Shown piece by piece: positions 36,270 to 46,033 of a stretch of 64,000 nucleotides of DNA. Position numbers and translations under genes: made by a program. Below the pieces are notes generated by a model. That model worked only from the letters and a program-made list of their open reading frames with translations, searched no databases and was not told the DNA's origin. The first letter of the stretch is position 1, and each line of letters begins with the position of its first letter. Source of the stretch: an uncultured Methanospirillum sp. (lineage in GTDB: Archaea > Halobacteriota > Methanomicrobia > Methanomicrobiales > Methanospirillaceae); NCBI RefSeq assembly GCF_963668475.1, contig NZ_OY764544.1, forward strand, positions 3,471,986 through 3,535,985. Reading direction: 5' to 3'.

Positions 36270-36734
36270 ATGCTGAAAAAAGCAGAAATCTTTTACTATG
36301 AAAAGAGAGCATGGTATCTGATGGAGTTCGAGGTGTTTCAGTTCCTGGCAGATCCGGTCCTGATCGCCTTTCTTATTCTGACGGCTCTCTCTGTTATCTG
36401 GAGGTTCTTCAAGGTATGGATCGCTTCTATCATCACCTGCTCATTGGCTGGAGCCCTGATTGTTGTGATCCTGGTTACGCTCGGTCAGATAGCAGGTGCA
36501 GATGACCTGATCAGGTACTTCATAACATCCCATTACCGGTTTGTCGGGTCGCTGACACTCAGTTTTCGTGATATTCTTCTGATGCTCCTTCTCATCATCT
36601 CGTTCCAGCTTGCTCTTGCCGGCCACACTCTTGAGATCGAGAAGAAACTGCATGAGCATTTGTACTGGATTCCATGTCGCGGGTGCCATCATTATGAGAT
36701 GGAGCACACACTTGAAGGTGACAAAGAGCGGTGA
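36270..36734 (+). CDS. Hypothetical membrane protein, three membrane segments
   Basis: 154 residues from ATG 36270; ATG at 36321 (137 residues) and TTG at 36255 are alternatives and none has a strong binding site. Three hydrophobic segments are visible: PVLIAFLILTALSVIW, IITCSLAGALIVVILVTLG and DILLMLLLIISFQLALAG. The C-terminal tail carries a CxxC-HH pattern (IPCRGCHHYEMEH), a possible metal site. No family recognised. Confidence 0.7.
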   Translation: MLKKAEIFYYEKRAWYLMEFEVFQFLADPVLIAFLILTALSVIWRFFKVWIASIITCSLAGALIVVILVTLGQIAGADDLIRYFITSHYRFVGSLTLSFRDILLMLLLIISFQLALAGHTLEIEKKLHEHLYWIPCRGCHHYEMEHTLEGDKER

Positions 36735-36741
36735 TCTCCTG

Positions 36742-37569
36742 TCAGAGCGTACCAATATCCTCGCTCCAGAGCTCTGGATTCTCCCTGATGAACCGCTTCA
36801 TCATTGTGATGCATCCCAGATGATTCAGATCAATGACCCTGACTCCATGAGATCGCATGAACACATCGGCACCTTCGAATGTCTCTGATTCTCCTACGAT
36901 GACTTCTGGTATCTGAAACTGAACCACGGCCCCGGCACAGAGATGACACGGCATCAGGGTGGAGTAGAGTGTACAGTCTTTATACGATCCGATCCGTCCT
37001 GCACTCTTAAGGCAGTCAATCTCTGCATGTCTCATCGGATCACCCTCCTGTACCCGCCTGTTATGTCCCCTCCCGACAATCTCTCCGTTCCGCACCAGAA
37101 CCGAGCCGATTGGAATCCCTCCTTCAGACAACCCGAGTTCAGCCTCTCTGATAGCCTCTGCCATGAAGGGATCCTGAACTCCGGCGGTGGAAGCAGGGGG
37201 CTGTCCGAGGATCTCGTCATCAGCCCTCCAGGCCGGATCCACGATTGCAAGAAAGATGAGTTCACCGTCCCCGATGTTCTCGATGAACTGGACCTCTCCG
37301 GGAGGTATGTACACGAGTTGTCCTGTTGATATTGATTCAACTTCGACTCCGATATGCATGAGGCCGGTTCCTTGCAGAATATAGTAGACCTCCGAGGATC
37401 TGAGCAGGGTATGGGGAAGGGTTGTCTGCCCCGCAGCAACCCTGGCATGTGCAATACTGTACCTCGTTGAGACCTGGTCACGAAACTGTTTCGGGTGAAA
37501 GAGTTCTCCAAGCAGTGACTTGTCCATAACCTCCTGATACGGGAGCGTGCTGATATCGGCGATGAGCAT
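36742..37569 (-). CDS. Fusion of cupin domain and cytosine-deaminase-like domain
   Basis: 275 residues from ATG 37569; a TTG at 37599 is also open. Residues about 30-120 form a small cupin (HTLLRSSEVYYILQGTG and VYIPPGEVQFIENIG). The second half is a cytidine/cytosine deaminase: MAEAIREAELGLSEGGIPIG, zinc ligands HAEIDCLK and MPCHLCAGAVVQF, and the ending PELWSEDIG that is typical of yeast-type cytosine deaminase. Function may be deamination of a base with the cupin as a sensor or oligomerisation part; that is inference. Confidence 0.85.
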   Translation of the reverse strand: MLIADISTLPYQEVMDKSLLGELFHPKQFRDQVSTRYSIAHARVAAGQTTLPHTLLRSSEVYYILQGTGLMHIGVEVESISTGQLVYIPPGEVQFIENIGDGELIFLAIVDPAWRADDEILGQPPASTAGVQDPFMAEAIREAELGLSEGGIPIGSVLVRNGEIVGRGHNRRVQEGDPMRHAEIDCLKSAGRIGSYKDCTLYSTLMPCHLCAGAVVQFQIPEVIVGESETFEGADVFMRSHGVRVIDLNHLGCITMMKRFIRENPELWSEDIGTL

Positions 37570-37685
37570 ACTCTCCGGTACGATCTTCAGGCTTATCAAA
37601 CGAATGAAAAGTTCCGGACTATATGAGATCCAGTACCCGGCATACCGGCATCCTCATCTATCATACGGGCAGACTCTGAATTACC

Positions 37686-37946
37686 ATGATTGACACTATC
37701 GTCCTGATAGTTCTGGGGCTCATTATCCTTGTTGCACTCTGGCATCTTGTAAAGAATGTGATGAATCTTGTCATAAATTCTATAATGGGTCTCATCCTTC
37801 TGATTGCAGTAAATTATCTTCATCTCCTGGTTTTTCTGGGTAAGACTGACGTCCCGGTCAATTTAATTTCGGTTATTGTCTGCGCCCTTGCAGGAATACC
37901 GGGAGCAATACTGTTGATTCTTCTTCACATCGCCGGGCTCTACTAG
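37686..37946 (+). CDS. BofA-like membrane protein
   Basis: 86 residues with three hydrophobic segments: TIVLIVLGLIILVALWHLV, NSIMGLILLIAVNYL and VIVCALAGIPGAILLILLHI. The NSIMGLILL segment is the conserved motif of the pro-sigmaK processing inhibitor BofA family (PF07441), which is common in methanogens and has no established role there. Probably integral membrane protein. Confidence 0.8.
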   Translation: MIDTIVLIVLGLIILVALWHLVKNVMNLVINSIMGLILLIAVNYLHLLVFLGKTDVPVNLISVIVCALAGIPGAILLILLHIAGLY

Positions 37947-37976
37947 CCCTAAATTTTTTGAAAAGAGTAAACGGGG

Positions 37977-39611
37977 TTAACCCGTCTGTTCGCCTGATGT
38001 CTTATTCAAACCAGGGGTTTCATCACTCCCGGTTTCTGACGGGGTGATAATAAGAGCGAGGATCCCTGAATCGGCAGGACCGAAGAAGTCTGAACCGCTG
38101 TACACTCCCCGGTAATAGTGGAAACCCGGTATCTTTGGTACATCCACCATGGCAACGGTTCCGTCACTGCGGGTTGTGAGATTTTCGTTCCCGTTCATGA
38201 ACCAGGTGAATCCGTCCTCGGAGAAGTACATCTTCACCGGTTCTTCTGCGAGGGGATTTCCATCTGGATCTGAAAGAGTGAAGGTTATCTGGGCCTTCTC
38301 ATTGACCTGAACTTCCGGTGGGTCGCTCTTTGCAGTGAGTTGTGCAGGAAGAATGGCTGCACTGGTCTCTGCCTGACCTTTTACTACCAGTGGTAGTATG
38401 TGTGAGAATAATGGTTTGCCTGTCTGTTCCTTCTTTGATACAACTGCGAGGTATGAAATGCCTGTCAGGTTCGGACCGCTCACATTAAAGGCATAATATC
38501 CGTCATCATTGGTTATCGCCTCTGAGCAGTTCCTGTATCTGTCCCATATCCGGTCGGCAAAGTTATACCAGTACAGGTTGAGACGGCCGGCGTCAACTCC
38601 ATCCCCATTGCCGTCAGAGAACCATCCTGATATCGTGATATTTTCATCCGGTCTGATAATGGCAGCATTCAGATCTGCATCAATATGCCTTGTGCCCGTC
38701 CGGTCACGTGACATCGGTGCGAAATCATCAGTCTCCTCAAACGGTACAGTTACTGTGCTGCTCACCAGATCCTCTCCCTGGTTGTCTGAAGAGAAAGCCC
38801 TGAACGAGATCGGTTTTGGTCCGGTCAGGTAATACGATGCGGTGAATGTTCCATCAGCACCGGTTATGACCGTGTCACCAATCTTTGTATATTCACCATC
38901 ACTGCCTGACTTCTGGATGGTAACAGCAGCATAGGGGAGTGGATTTCTGCCATTTCCAGTGACAGATCCAGAGAGTGTGATGTTTTCTCCGGAAAAAAAT
39001 GAGTCAGGGCCATGAAGAGTCAATTCAGATGCATCTGATACCTGACTTTCACTGATATTTCCTGACTCTACTAGTTCAGCTAGATCTTCCCCGTTCTCCC
39101 CGGGAGTTTCTGTTTCTTTAAGTTCTGTAGGATCTACAACATTCTGTCTGGTAGCATTGGGCACAGCAGTGATCTCTACTTCGTAACTCTTTGTCAGGTT
39201 CTCCCCTTTCAGATCTGACCCTTCAAACCAGGCCTGGTACCTGACGACTCCTGAACCATTCATCAGGTCGGTGAAGGAAAAATCACCAGACTCATCACTG
39301 GTCAGGTTGACAACAGGGGTGGGGTTGGTTGCATTTCCACGTGCCAGAATGACTGGTGCGTTTTTTATTGGTCCGAAGATCGAGGATATCGCACCTGTAA
39401 TGTTCACTTCACTTCCCTGTGGGAGATAATATTGGTCAGGGCTGATTGCGAGGGTTATCTGGAGCCCGGTCAACATGGTGCTGTTATCAGGAACTACAAG
39501 AATCGATCGCCATTCTTCAGTCGTATGTTCTGTCAGTGAGACTCCTGATACTATACCTGATGTTAGAACCAGTGTCACAAAAATAAGGAGATGAAGGGGT
39601 TTGATCTGCAT
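37977..39611 (-). CDS. Secreted protein with Ig-like/carboxypeptidase-regulatory repeats
   Basis: 544 residues. Signal peptide MQIKPLHLLIFVTLVLTSG. The mature part contains several Ig-like beta domains: LPQGSEVNITGAISSIFGPI, SFFSGENITLSGSVTGNGRN, IRPDENITISGWFSDGNGDG and QVNEKAQITFTLSDPDGNPL. Together with NxS/T sequons this indicates a surface-exposed adhesin-like protein. The C-terminus has no membrane anchor that I can see. It is adjacent to the TPR protein gene (18-base gap) and probably co-transcribed with it. Confidence 0.82.
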   Translation of the reverse strand: MQIKPLHLLIFVTLVLTSGIVSGVSLTEHTTEEWRSILVVPDNSTMLTGLQITLAISPDQYYLPQGSEVNITGAISSIFGPIKNAPVILARGNATNPTPVVNLTSDESGDFSFTDLMNGSGVVRYQAWFEGSDLKGENLTKSYEVEITAVPNATRQNVVDPTELKETETPGENGEDLAELVESGNISESQVSDASELTLHGPDSFFSGENITLSGSVTGNGRNPLPYAAVTIQKSGSDGEYTKIGDTVITGADGTFTASYYLTGPKPISFRAFSSDNQGEDLVSSTVTVPFEETDDFAPMSRDRTGTRHIDADLNAAIIRPDENITISGWFSDGNGDGVDAGRLNLYWYNFADRIWDRYRNCSEAITNDDGYYAFNVSGPNLTGISYLAVVSKKEQTGKPLFSHILPLVVKGQAETSAAILPAQLTAKSDPPEVQVNEKAQITFTLSDPDGNPLAEEPVKMYFSEDGFTWFMNGNENLTTRSDGTVAMVDVPKIPGFHYYRGVYSGSDFFGPADSGILALIITPSETGSDETPGLNKTSGEQTG

Positions 39612-39628
39612 AATTTACCGTCTCTCTC

Positions 39629-40465
39629 TTATGGGCCAAGTGGTTTCTCGCCCGGCTGCAGGTACCTGAACTCACGGTACCGGTCTTCAAGCTCCTGAAT
39701 CGTCCGGGCTACATACTCATCTGATCGCTTTTCTATCTTGGTTTTTATACCATCGCCTCTGCCCGGATCGAGTATGACTGCCTGCTCATATCCCTTGATC
39801 CCGGGTGTATAGAGATCAGCCTGCTTTAGCGAGACTGATGCGTTTGCACCAGCGGTGGGAATCGTGAGGAGAGCAAAGATCACGTCAGATCTCTTCTCCC
39901 AGTTCCTGGCGTCGGTTGGTGTAAGATTTACTAGGATTGAGTACCGGTCATATGCATCAAGATAGCGTGCCTTTTCAAGGGCAATGTCTGCAATCACCGA
40001 AAGATACTGTGGCTTGTCGGTCTGGATCTGTAGGATTTTTGAAAAGACTGCCTCAGCCTCACTACTCTTCCCGATCTTTATCAGGAGCCGTGCCTTCTTT
40101 GTGAGAAGGAGTGGATTGGAGGGATCGAGTGAGATCGCCTGGTCGAGTGCCTGCAGGGCACCAGCGTCATCACCCGCCGAAATCAGTGCCTCGCTTTTAA
40201 GCCGGTAGAAATCTGCCTTGTCAGGATGTTTGTTGATGAAAAAGTCATACACAGAGACCGCGGTCATGGGTCGTGCGGTCATAACCGAGAACTCTGCAAG
40301 TACTGTCCCCATGTTCTGCATGAGATCTTCGGGAATCATATTCTGGTACTGGGCAGGTATTACCGTGACCGTTGCCTGAAGAAAGGTTGCCGGCATCAGG
40401 ACGATCAACACCAGCACTACCAGGAGAATGCCGATTGTCACTCTTCCCAGTCGCATCAGTTCCAT
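39629..40465 (-). CDS. TPR-repeat protein, membrane-anchored
   Basis: 278 residues. An N-terminal hydrophobic segment (VTIGILLVVLVLIVLMPATFL) is followed by TPR-like units: ADFYRLKSEALISAGDDAGA, PSNPLLLTKKARLLIKIGK and TDKPQYLSVIADIALEKARYL. The protein probably exposes its TPR part outside the membrane. It is followed by the Ig-like surface protein on the same strand, which may be its partner. Confidence 0.8.
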   Translation of the reverse strand: MELMRLGRVTIGILLVVLVLIVLMPATFLQATVTVIPAQYQNMIPEDLMQNMGTVLAEFSVMTARPMTAVSVYDFFINKHPDKADFYRLKSEALISAGDDAGALQALDQAISLDPSNPLLLTKKARLLIKIGKSSEAEAVFSKILQIQTDKPQYLSVIADIALEKARYLDAYDRYSILVNLTPTDARNWEKRSDVIFALLTIPTAGANASVSLKQADLYTPGIKGYEQAVILDPGRGDGIKTKIEKRSDEYVARTIQELEDRYREFRYLQPGEKPLGP

Positions 40466-40525
40466 CCTGAACGGATCGATCGATATTTAATATATATCAG
40501 ATTCCTGGTCATAAGTATCTCGTTT

Positions 40526-41293
40526 TTATGATCGGTGCTGCCTGATCTCGCCGGCTAGCCGATAAAACGGAGACGGGTCTCCGGAACGTACCGGTCTTCC
40601 TTCAAACCAGGTGTCAATGACCCCGGGTGAGAGGAGATGGGCAAGCATACGCATCTCTCTCAGGCTGTACTGGCCGGGAGATGTCGGGCTGTCAATGTAA
40701 CAATAGGTGTAGAGTGAACCGAACAGGGGCAATAGCGGTCGTGCATACCTGCACACCGTCCCGGTGACACTCACGATCAGTGGTTTCGGTGCAGCATTGG
40801 TAAACTGCAAAAGAGTCAGCAGGTCATCAGTATCCTGTGGTTGTACTGCGATCTTAGGAATATCACCAAATGACCTGAGTTCATGGTACAGGGACATCAG
40901 CTCATCAGGCGTCAACATCTCATTGCGATGACATGAGGCGATGGTTGTGATTCCCATCTCCTTGAATCGTTGTGCATGCTCCCTGAACCTGATCTCAATA
41001 TCAACAATCGTGACAAGAGAGAGAAAAGGCATCAGCCGGTCCATCCAGAGTGCAGGATCTCCGGCAAACGCTCCACCCTCGTCACTTGATCTCAAAGTGA
41101 GAATGATCGGCCCCTTGAAGGAGGCAGCCAGCCGGTGAATCTGGTCTTCTATCGGTTCTGTGATCAGATCAAGCCTGATCTCTATCGCATCTGCTTCTTT
41201 TATCTGATCTGATTCAAACTGGCGAGGACTTGAGAGTGAGACAGCGGTCTGAATGATGGTATTGTTCTTCTCAACGTCATCCATTCCTGCCAT
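40526..41293 (-). CDS. aroD: 3-dehydroquinate dehydratase, type I
   Basis: 255 residues; the start at 41293 overlaps the tldE stop (TAATG), an in-frame ATG four codons later is possible. Type I enzymes form a Schiff base with a lysine to dehydrate dehydroquinate in the shikimate pathway. Visible residues are ADAIEIRLDLIT, the catalytic His in TTIASCHRNEMLT, and the Schiff-base Lys in DIPKIAVQPQD. The C-terminal YTYCYIDSPTSPGQYS fits. It is the last gene of the lonB-tldD-tldE-aroD run, an unusual neighbourhood for an aromatic amino acid gene. Confidence 0.93.
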   Translation of the reverse strand: MAGMDDVEKNNTIIQTAVSLSSPRQFESDQIKEADAIEIRLDLITEPIEDQIHRLAASFKGPIILTLRSSDEGGAFAGDPALWMDRLMPFLSLVTIVDIEIRFREHAQRFKEMGITTIASCHRNEMLTPDELMSLYHELRSFGDIPKIAVQPQDTDDLLTLLQFTNAAPKPLIVSVTGTVCRYARPLLPLFGSLYTYCYIDSPTSPGQYSLREMRMLAHLLSPGVIDTWFEGRPVRSGDPSPFYRLAGEIRQHRS

Positions 41294-42579
41294 TACGCTC
41301 TCCCGACGATACTCACACCTGAAAAGCGTGTGGACGGGAGGATGAGGGGCTCAAGCGTCCGTGTCTCTTCAGAACAGCCCTCAATGTTCCTGAGCATCTC
41401 AAACACGTTTCCTGATAGCATTCCGGTCTTGATAGGAGTGCCAAGAGAGCCACCTGAAGCATGGTACGGGCCTGAGAGTTCAACCGAGAAGTCTCCTGAC
41501 ATCGGGTTGGCCGTGTGTGCCCCGATGAGATCGTGGATGTACACTCCGTCATCATCCATAACGTTCATAGTCGGTCCTGATAGGATCAGGTTGTGGTTGC
41601 CAATTCCCGGTGCACCATTCATGCCAGTTCTGACTGCATGGCCGGTAGGTTTCACGCCATATCTGTACGCGGTCTTGAGATCGTAGGCAAACGATGACAG
41701 AATTCCCTGGTTGATGAATGCTGTCTTGTGAACAGGCATCCCTTCGCCGTCCCAGTAGCAGTTGGCGGTACCCCGGGGATCGAAGGGATCATCGATAAGT
41801 GAGAACCGTTTGTCCATCACCTCTTCCCCCATCTTATCAGCAAAGAATGACCTGCCGGTATGGACATTTCTTCCTGACAGAGCAGGTATGAATGTTGCCT
41901 CAAGCAGGTGTGAGAGAGCGGTCGGCGAGAGGATGATGTCATAGGTACCGGTCTCGATCTCTTTCCCGTCCTTTCCTGTCGCTGCAAAGAAGGCCGCCTG
42001 CTCACCGACAAATTCTGGCTTTGCGGCTTTCAGGTTCCAGGCTGAATCGTATTCAAACCCTGTTGACTGCTCGGCGATCATCTCGAGTGAGAGGCTCACA
42101 TGTGTCTCCTCGGTCTCGTACCATAGGCCGGTGTTGTTCGCAATGATATGGGAAGATCGTGAGAGTGAAACACCTCCACCAGTCACGTCTGCTTCGAAGG
42201 ATTCGGCTCCCTGAAGCATCCTTGTGATGAGGTCTCTAGCGATTGAAGGATCTGCCTTTACAGCAGGATCGCATGCGAGAGGCTCTTTCGGAAGAGCGGC
42301 AGGTCCAGGCAGTCCTTTCCAGTCAACAGGATCAGAGAACTTTCCACTGGCAATCGCAGCATTAAGGCACTGCTGCCATGCATCCTTGTTATCAGTAGAG
42401 GATATCCCGATCTTCCCGTCTTTTATTGTTCTGATAACAAGTCCTGACCCTTCAGAGATCGTGCCGATCTCGATCTGTCTCCGCTTCAGATCTGCTGACA
42501 GGGCATGGCCGCTGCCCATACAGATCTCAACCTCGTCAACCAGTTTCTCTGCCGCTTTCAGAATTTTATCAACTGACAT
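41293..42579 (-). CDS. pmbA: TldE/PmbA-family protein
   Basis: 428 residues from ATG 42579, preceded by GGAGGG at 42587-42592; an ATG at 42591 would miss that site. TldD/TldE form a heterodimeric metalloprotease; TldE lacks the metal motif but contributes to the substrate site. Visible features are the N-terminal GSGHALSADLKRRQIEIGTI and the C-terminal GMNGAPGIGNHNLILSGPTM and FSVELSGPYHASG. It overlaps tldD by 11 bases, so the pair is translationally coupled. Confidence 0.92.
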   Translation of the reverse strand: MSVDKILKAAEKLVDEVEICMGSGHALSADLKRRQIEIGTISEGSGLVIRTIKDGKIGISSTDNKDAWQQCLNAAIASGKFSDPVDWKGLPGPAALPKEPLACDPAVKADPSIARDLITRMLQGAESFEADVTGGGVSLSRSSHIIANNTGLWYETEETHVSLSLEMIAEQSTGFEYDSAWNLKAAKPEFVGEQAAFFAATGKDGKEIETGTYDIILSPTALSHLLEATFIPALSGRNVHTGRSFFADKMGEEVMDKRFSLIDDPFDPRGTANCYWDGEGMPVHKTAFINQGILSSFAYDLKTAYRYGVKPTGHAVRTGMNGAPGIGNHNLILSGPTMNVMDDDGVYIHDLIGAHTANPMSGDFSVELSGPYHASGGSLGTPIKTGMLSGNVFEMLRNIEGCSEETRTLEPLILPSTRFSGVSIVGRA

Positions 42580-43903
42580 CGCACCCTCCAACGATAGCGT
42601 CTCTGAGCAGCAGATGCGGTGCTCCGTCAGTTACCGGAACTGTCTGTCCACCTTTACCGCAATACCCCGGGTGTAGTGCCCGGTCATTTCCAACAAGGGC
42701 TACCGCATGAAGGGTAGAGAGGATCTCACCTGACAGCGAGACGTCCCGCACCATTGATGTGCATTCTCCTCCTTCTACGAGGTACCCGTACTCTGCATTG
42801 AACTGGAACATACCCCTTCCCGGGTCAACCTGCCCGCCGCGTGAACCCTTGAGTAGAATGCCGTCTTTGCAGGACTCCAGGATCTCTTCAAATGACGCTT
42901 CACCATTCTCGACAAAGGTATTGCTCATCCTGACGATCGGAATATCTCCTGCCATTCCCCGGCAGTGTCCTGATATTCCGTCACCCACTCTGGCAAGTGT
43001 CTCCTTTGAATGGAGATATGACCTCATAACCCCGTCTTTGATGATCTCGGTCCGGCTTGTCGCTGAACCTTCATCATCCACCGGGCAGAAACCAAACTCA
43101 ACGAGTGAGGGATCATCGACGATTGTTATGATTGGAGAGCCGATGGTTTCACCGATCTTTCCTTTTAGCACGGAGTTTCCTTCCCGCACGAGGTCTCCCT
43201 CTGCTGCATGGCCGACCGCCTCATGGGCAAATACTCCGCCGAGTTCTGGGTCTAGGATGGCATGCATCTTTCCGCCTTTTGCAGGTTTTGCATCGAGAAG
43301 AGCAGCGGCACGGTGAGCGGATTCACGGGCAAGGTCCTGGCGGTGCCTTATGTTCAGCCCCTTGATGGTATGATCCCTCTCGTATCCCATCTGGACAACG
43401 CCGGCACGGCTTGCAACAGCGAGCACAGAGAAACCACATCTGCAGAGTTCATATCGGTATTCGTTTCCTGATGAATCGGTGAAGTGAATCTCCTCGGCCT
43501 TCTCGATGTATGTGACCCTCCGACTTACGATATTCTCGCCTTGAGCAGCTTTTTCAAGGTCCTGAAGGATAGCAACTTTCTCTTCGATTGCGACATTTCT
43601 TGGATCTTCGCCGGTCTTTGGGATCTGATGAATTTTTGATGGAACCTTTGCGATATCAACCCGTTCGTTGGTGATAAGCGATGCAGTCGTCGCCTCTGCA
43701 AGAAGTGACCTGTTGCAGTTATCTGATCCGATCTTATCTCCTGAAACCGAGAGAACGCCCCATCCGAGATCACCGAGTACCCTGATGGTCGCCTTGTCGT
43801 AAAAAGAGGTACCTGCCTGTTCAACCCTGCCGTTGTCGATATCAATCTGGGTTACTTCCCCTCGAACCCTTCTGATATCATAATATCGTGGCTCTGATGG
43901 CAT
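42569..43903 (-). CDS. tldD: TldD metalloprotease subunit
   Basis: 444 residues. Zinc-dependent peptidase subunit with the HExxxH motif in GVFAHEAVGHAAEGDLV (about residues 225-241), plus GFCPVDDEGSATSRTEIIKDGVM. In bacteria TldD/E degrades unfolded or modified peptides. It starts one base into the lonB stop (TGATG) and is co-transcribed with lonB and tldE. The role in archaea is not known, but the context with LonB suggests sequential proteolysis. Confidence 0.93.
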   Translation of the reverse strand: MPSEPRYYDIRRVRGEVTQIDIDNGRVEQAGTSFYDKATIRVLGDLGWGVLSVSGDKIGSDNCNRSLLAEATTASLITNERVDIAKVPSKIHQIPKTGEDPRNVAIEEKVAILQDLEKAAQGENIVSRRVTYIEKAEEIHFTDSSGNEYRYELCRCGFSVLAVASRAGVVQMGYERDHTIKGLNIRHRQDLARESAHRAAALLDAKPAKGGKMHAILDPELGGVFAHEAVGHAAEGDLVREGNSVLKGKIGETIGSPIITIVDDPSLVEFGFCPVDDEGSATSRTEIIKDGVMRSYLHSKETLARVGDGISGHCRGMAGDIPIVRMSNTFVENGEASFEEILESCKDGILLKGSRGGQVDPGRGMFQFNAEYGYLVEGGECTSMVRDVSLSGEILSTLHAVALVGNDRALHPGYCGKGGQTVPVTDGAPHLLLRDAIVGGCDVS

Positions 43904-45948
43904 CAGATAACCGTCCGTGGGACTGTGATGTCAGAGCCTAGGATTGACTTGGTGGTTGCATGGGTTATTGATTTAATCCGGTCCAGGAATCCTGCCCGAT
44001 CCTCGGGAACGAGGGCAATATCGAGAACCTCTTCGATAGAGGTGACAGGAATGATCTCAACAAGTGATTTGTACTCCTCTTCGATGAGTACATCCTCAAG
44101 ATTTGCCCTCGGAATGATGATCTTCTTGATTCCTGCCTTTGCAGCAGCCTCAATCTTATAGGTTACGCCACCGATTGGCAGAACATCTCCCCGAACTGAA
44201 AGTGATCCGGTCATCGCGATATCCTGTCGTACCGGGATCTGTTCAAGAGCACTGATTGCTGCGGTTGCAACCGTCACCGAGGCTGAATCTCCCTCAACAC
44301 CCTGGTAGGTTCCGATGAACTGAATGTGGATATCTATGTTCCTGATGTCTTTTCCGGTAAACCGCTTCAAAAGTGCCCCGACGTTCTTGATAGATTCCTG
44401 GGCAATCTCTTTTAGAAGACCGGTTGCAATGATCTCGCCCCCGTCACCCTGGGCGGGAGTGATTGCCGCCATTATTGGTAGGACCGATCCTGCATCGCTT
44501 CCCATAACTGCAAGACCGTTTACTCTCCCAATCTGCGTTCCTTCAACGACAGCAAGATCGTACTCCCTGGTTCTCCTGATAACCTGGGCAGAGATCTGAT
44601 CCTCTATAGAGCGGGCAGTCTTTTTGGCCTCAATGACATGAGCACGGGTTGTGAGATCCGCAGATTCCTGTCGCGCCAGGTCACCTGCAACCCTGATAAG
44701 TCCTCCCATATCACGAAGACGGAGGGTAAGGTGTCCTTTCCTGTTCGACCTTCTTCTGGCCTCATGGAGGACTTCTTCGATACCACTCCGGTCAAAGTGT
44801 GGAATCATCCCGTCGTTCTTGATCTCCTGAGCAATGAACCTGATAAACTTCTCCTGATTTTCAGGGTTGTCAGGCATCGTGTCTTCCATGTAGACCTCGT
44901 ACCCGTTGCCCCTGATACGTGACCTGAGAGCGGGATGCATCCCCTCAATTGCATCAAGGTTACCAGCTGCAACCATTACAAAGTCGCATGGGACAGGCTC
45001 GGTTCTGACCATAGCTCCCGATGAGCGTTCGCTCTGACCTGTGATTGAAAACTCACCCTCCTGCATGGCGGTCAGCAGGCTCTGCTGCGCAGCAAGTCCT
45101 AGGGTGTTGATCTCGTCGATGAAGAGAACACCCTTGTGTGCCCGGTGAATGGCTCCTGCTTCCACCCGGTCATGGGCCGGGGTTTCAAGACCCCCTGACT
45201 GAAAGGGATCGTGCCTGACATCGCCGAGCAGAGCGCCAGCATGCGAACCGGTTGCATCCACAAACGGTGCTGTCGTTGTCTTGTCCTGAGATACGAGAAG
45301 TTTTGGCACCATCTGCTCTTCACGCGGAGTGGCATACCTGAGAGCCATGAATACGAATGCGGCTGCGATGATTCCCATCAGCCACTGGTAGGTGATGAAC
45401 GAGTACCCGATGATACCGAGCATCAGGATCATGATGAGGGTGTTGCGCAGTTGTGCCTTCTTCCTGGCTTCAGCCTTGTGGGCGGCAACGATCTCCTTTC
45501 CCCTGCCTGATTTCACCGTCCTGATGATAGGTTCGTTTGAATCTTCTGAGTTCGGATATACAAGGATGTCCTGCATCTCTTCCTTTGGCAGGAGTTCGGC
45601 CATCGCTTTTGCAAGCATTGATTTGCCGGTACCGGGTGTCCCGATCATCATCACGTGGCGACGCTGGATGGCAGCTTTCCTGACGACCTCCACGGCATGC
45701 TCCTGACCTATGACCTGATCGATAAGACTCTCAGGAACCTGAATTATCCGTGATGTACCATCATCAACTACAACAGTGGATTCTTCTGAAATATTCTGCT
45801 GACCTGCCTCACCTTGTTCAGATATTTGGGACTGGACATCTGCAGACTCCGGGTTCTGCTGACCTGCATCCTCTACCTGGGGCTCTGACAAATCTCTCTG
45901 GTCTTCCGGAATATTGGTATTTAGCGGCTTATCTTCCTCGGGATCCAT
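43903..45948 (-). CDS. lonB: Archaeal membrane-bound Lon protease (LonB)
   Basis: 681 residues. AAA+ protease of the membrane. The ATPase core has Walker A ([12 protein letters not shown]) and Walker B ([12 protein letters not shown]) with an inserted pair of transmembrane segments ([32 protein letters not shown]) after about residue 170, as in archaeal LonB. The C-terminal protease domain has catalytic Ser555 ([10 protein letters not shown]) and Lys598 ([10 protein letters not shown]). The Asn/Gln/Glu-rich N-terminal 60 residues are unusual low-complexity. It opens an overlapping operon with tldD, tldE and aroD. Confidence 0.95.
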   Translation of the reverse strand: MDPEEDKPLNTNIPEDQRDLSEPQVEDAGQQNPESADVQSQISEQGEAGQQNISEESTVVVDDGTSRIIQVPESLIDQVIGQEHAVEVVRKAAIQRRHVMMIGTPGTGKSMLAKAMAELLPKEEMQDILVYPNSEDSNEPIIRTVKSGRGKEIVAAHKAEARKKAQLRNTLIMILMLGIIGYSFITYQWLMGIIAAAFVFMALRYATPREEQMVPKLLVSQDKTTTAPFVDATGSHAGALLGDVRHDPFQSGGLETPAHDRVEAGAIHRAHKGVLFIDEINTLGLAAQQSLLTAMQEGEFSITGQSERSSGAMVRTEPVPCDFVMVAAGNLDAIEGMHPALRSRIRGNGYEVYMEDTMPDNPENQEKFIRFIAQEIKNDGMIPHFDRSGIEEVLHEARRRSNRKGHLTLRLRDMGGLIRVAGDLARQESADLTTRAHVIEAKKTARSIEDQISAQVIRRTREYDLAVVEGTQIGRVNGLAVMGSDAGSVLPIMAAITPAQGDGGEIIATGLLKEIAQESIKNVGALLKRFTGKDIRNIDIHIQFIGTYQGVEGDSASVTVATAAISALEQIPVRQDIAMTGSLSVRGDVLPIGGVTYKIEAAAKAGIKKIIIPRANLEDVLIEEEYKSLVEIIPVTSIEEVLDIALVPEDRAGFLDRIKSITHATTKSILGSDITVPRTVI

Positions 45949-46033
45949 TATCGCGTGTACACCTGTAATGCGGTTAATCAGTATTCATTCGGGGACAATT
46001 GTTTAAGTACTTTCAGCAAAAGTATAAGCCAGC

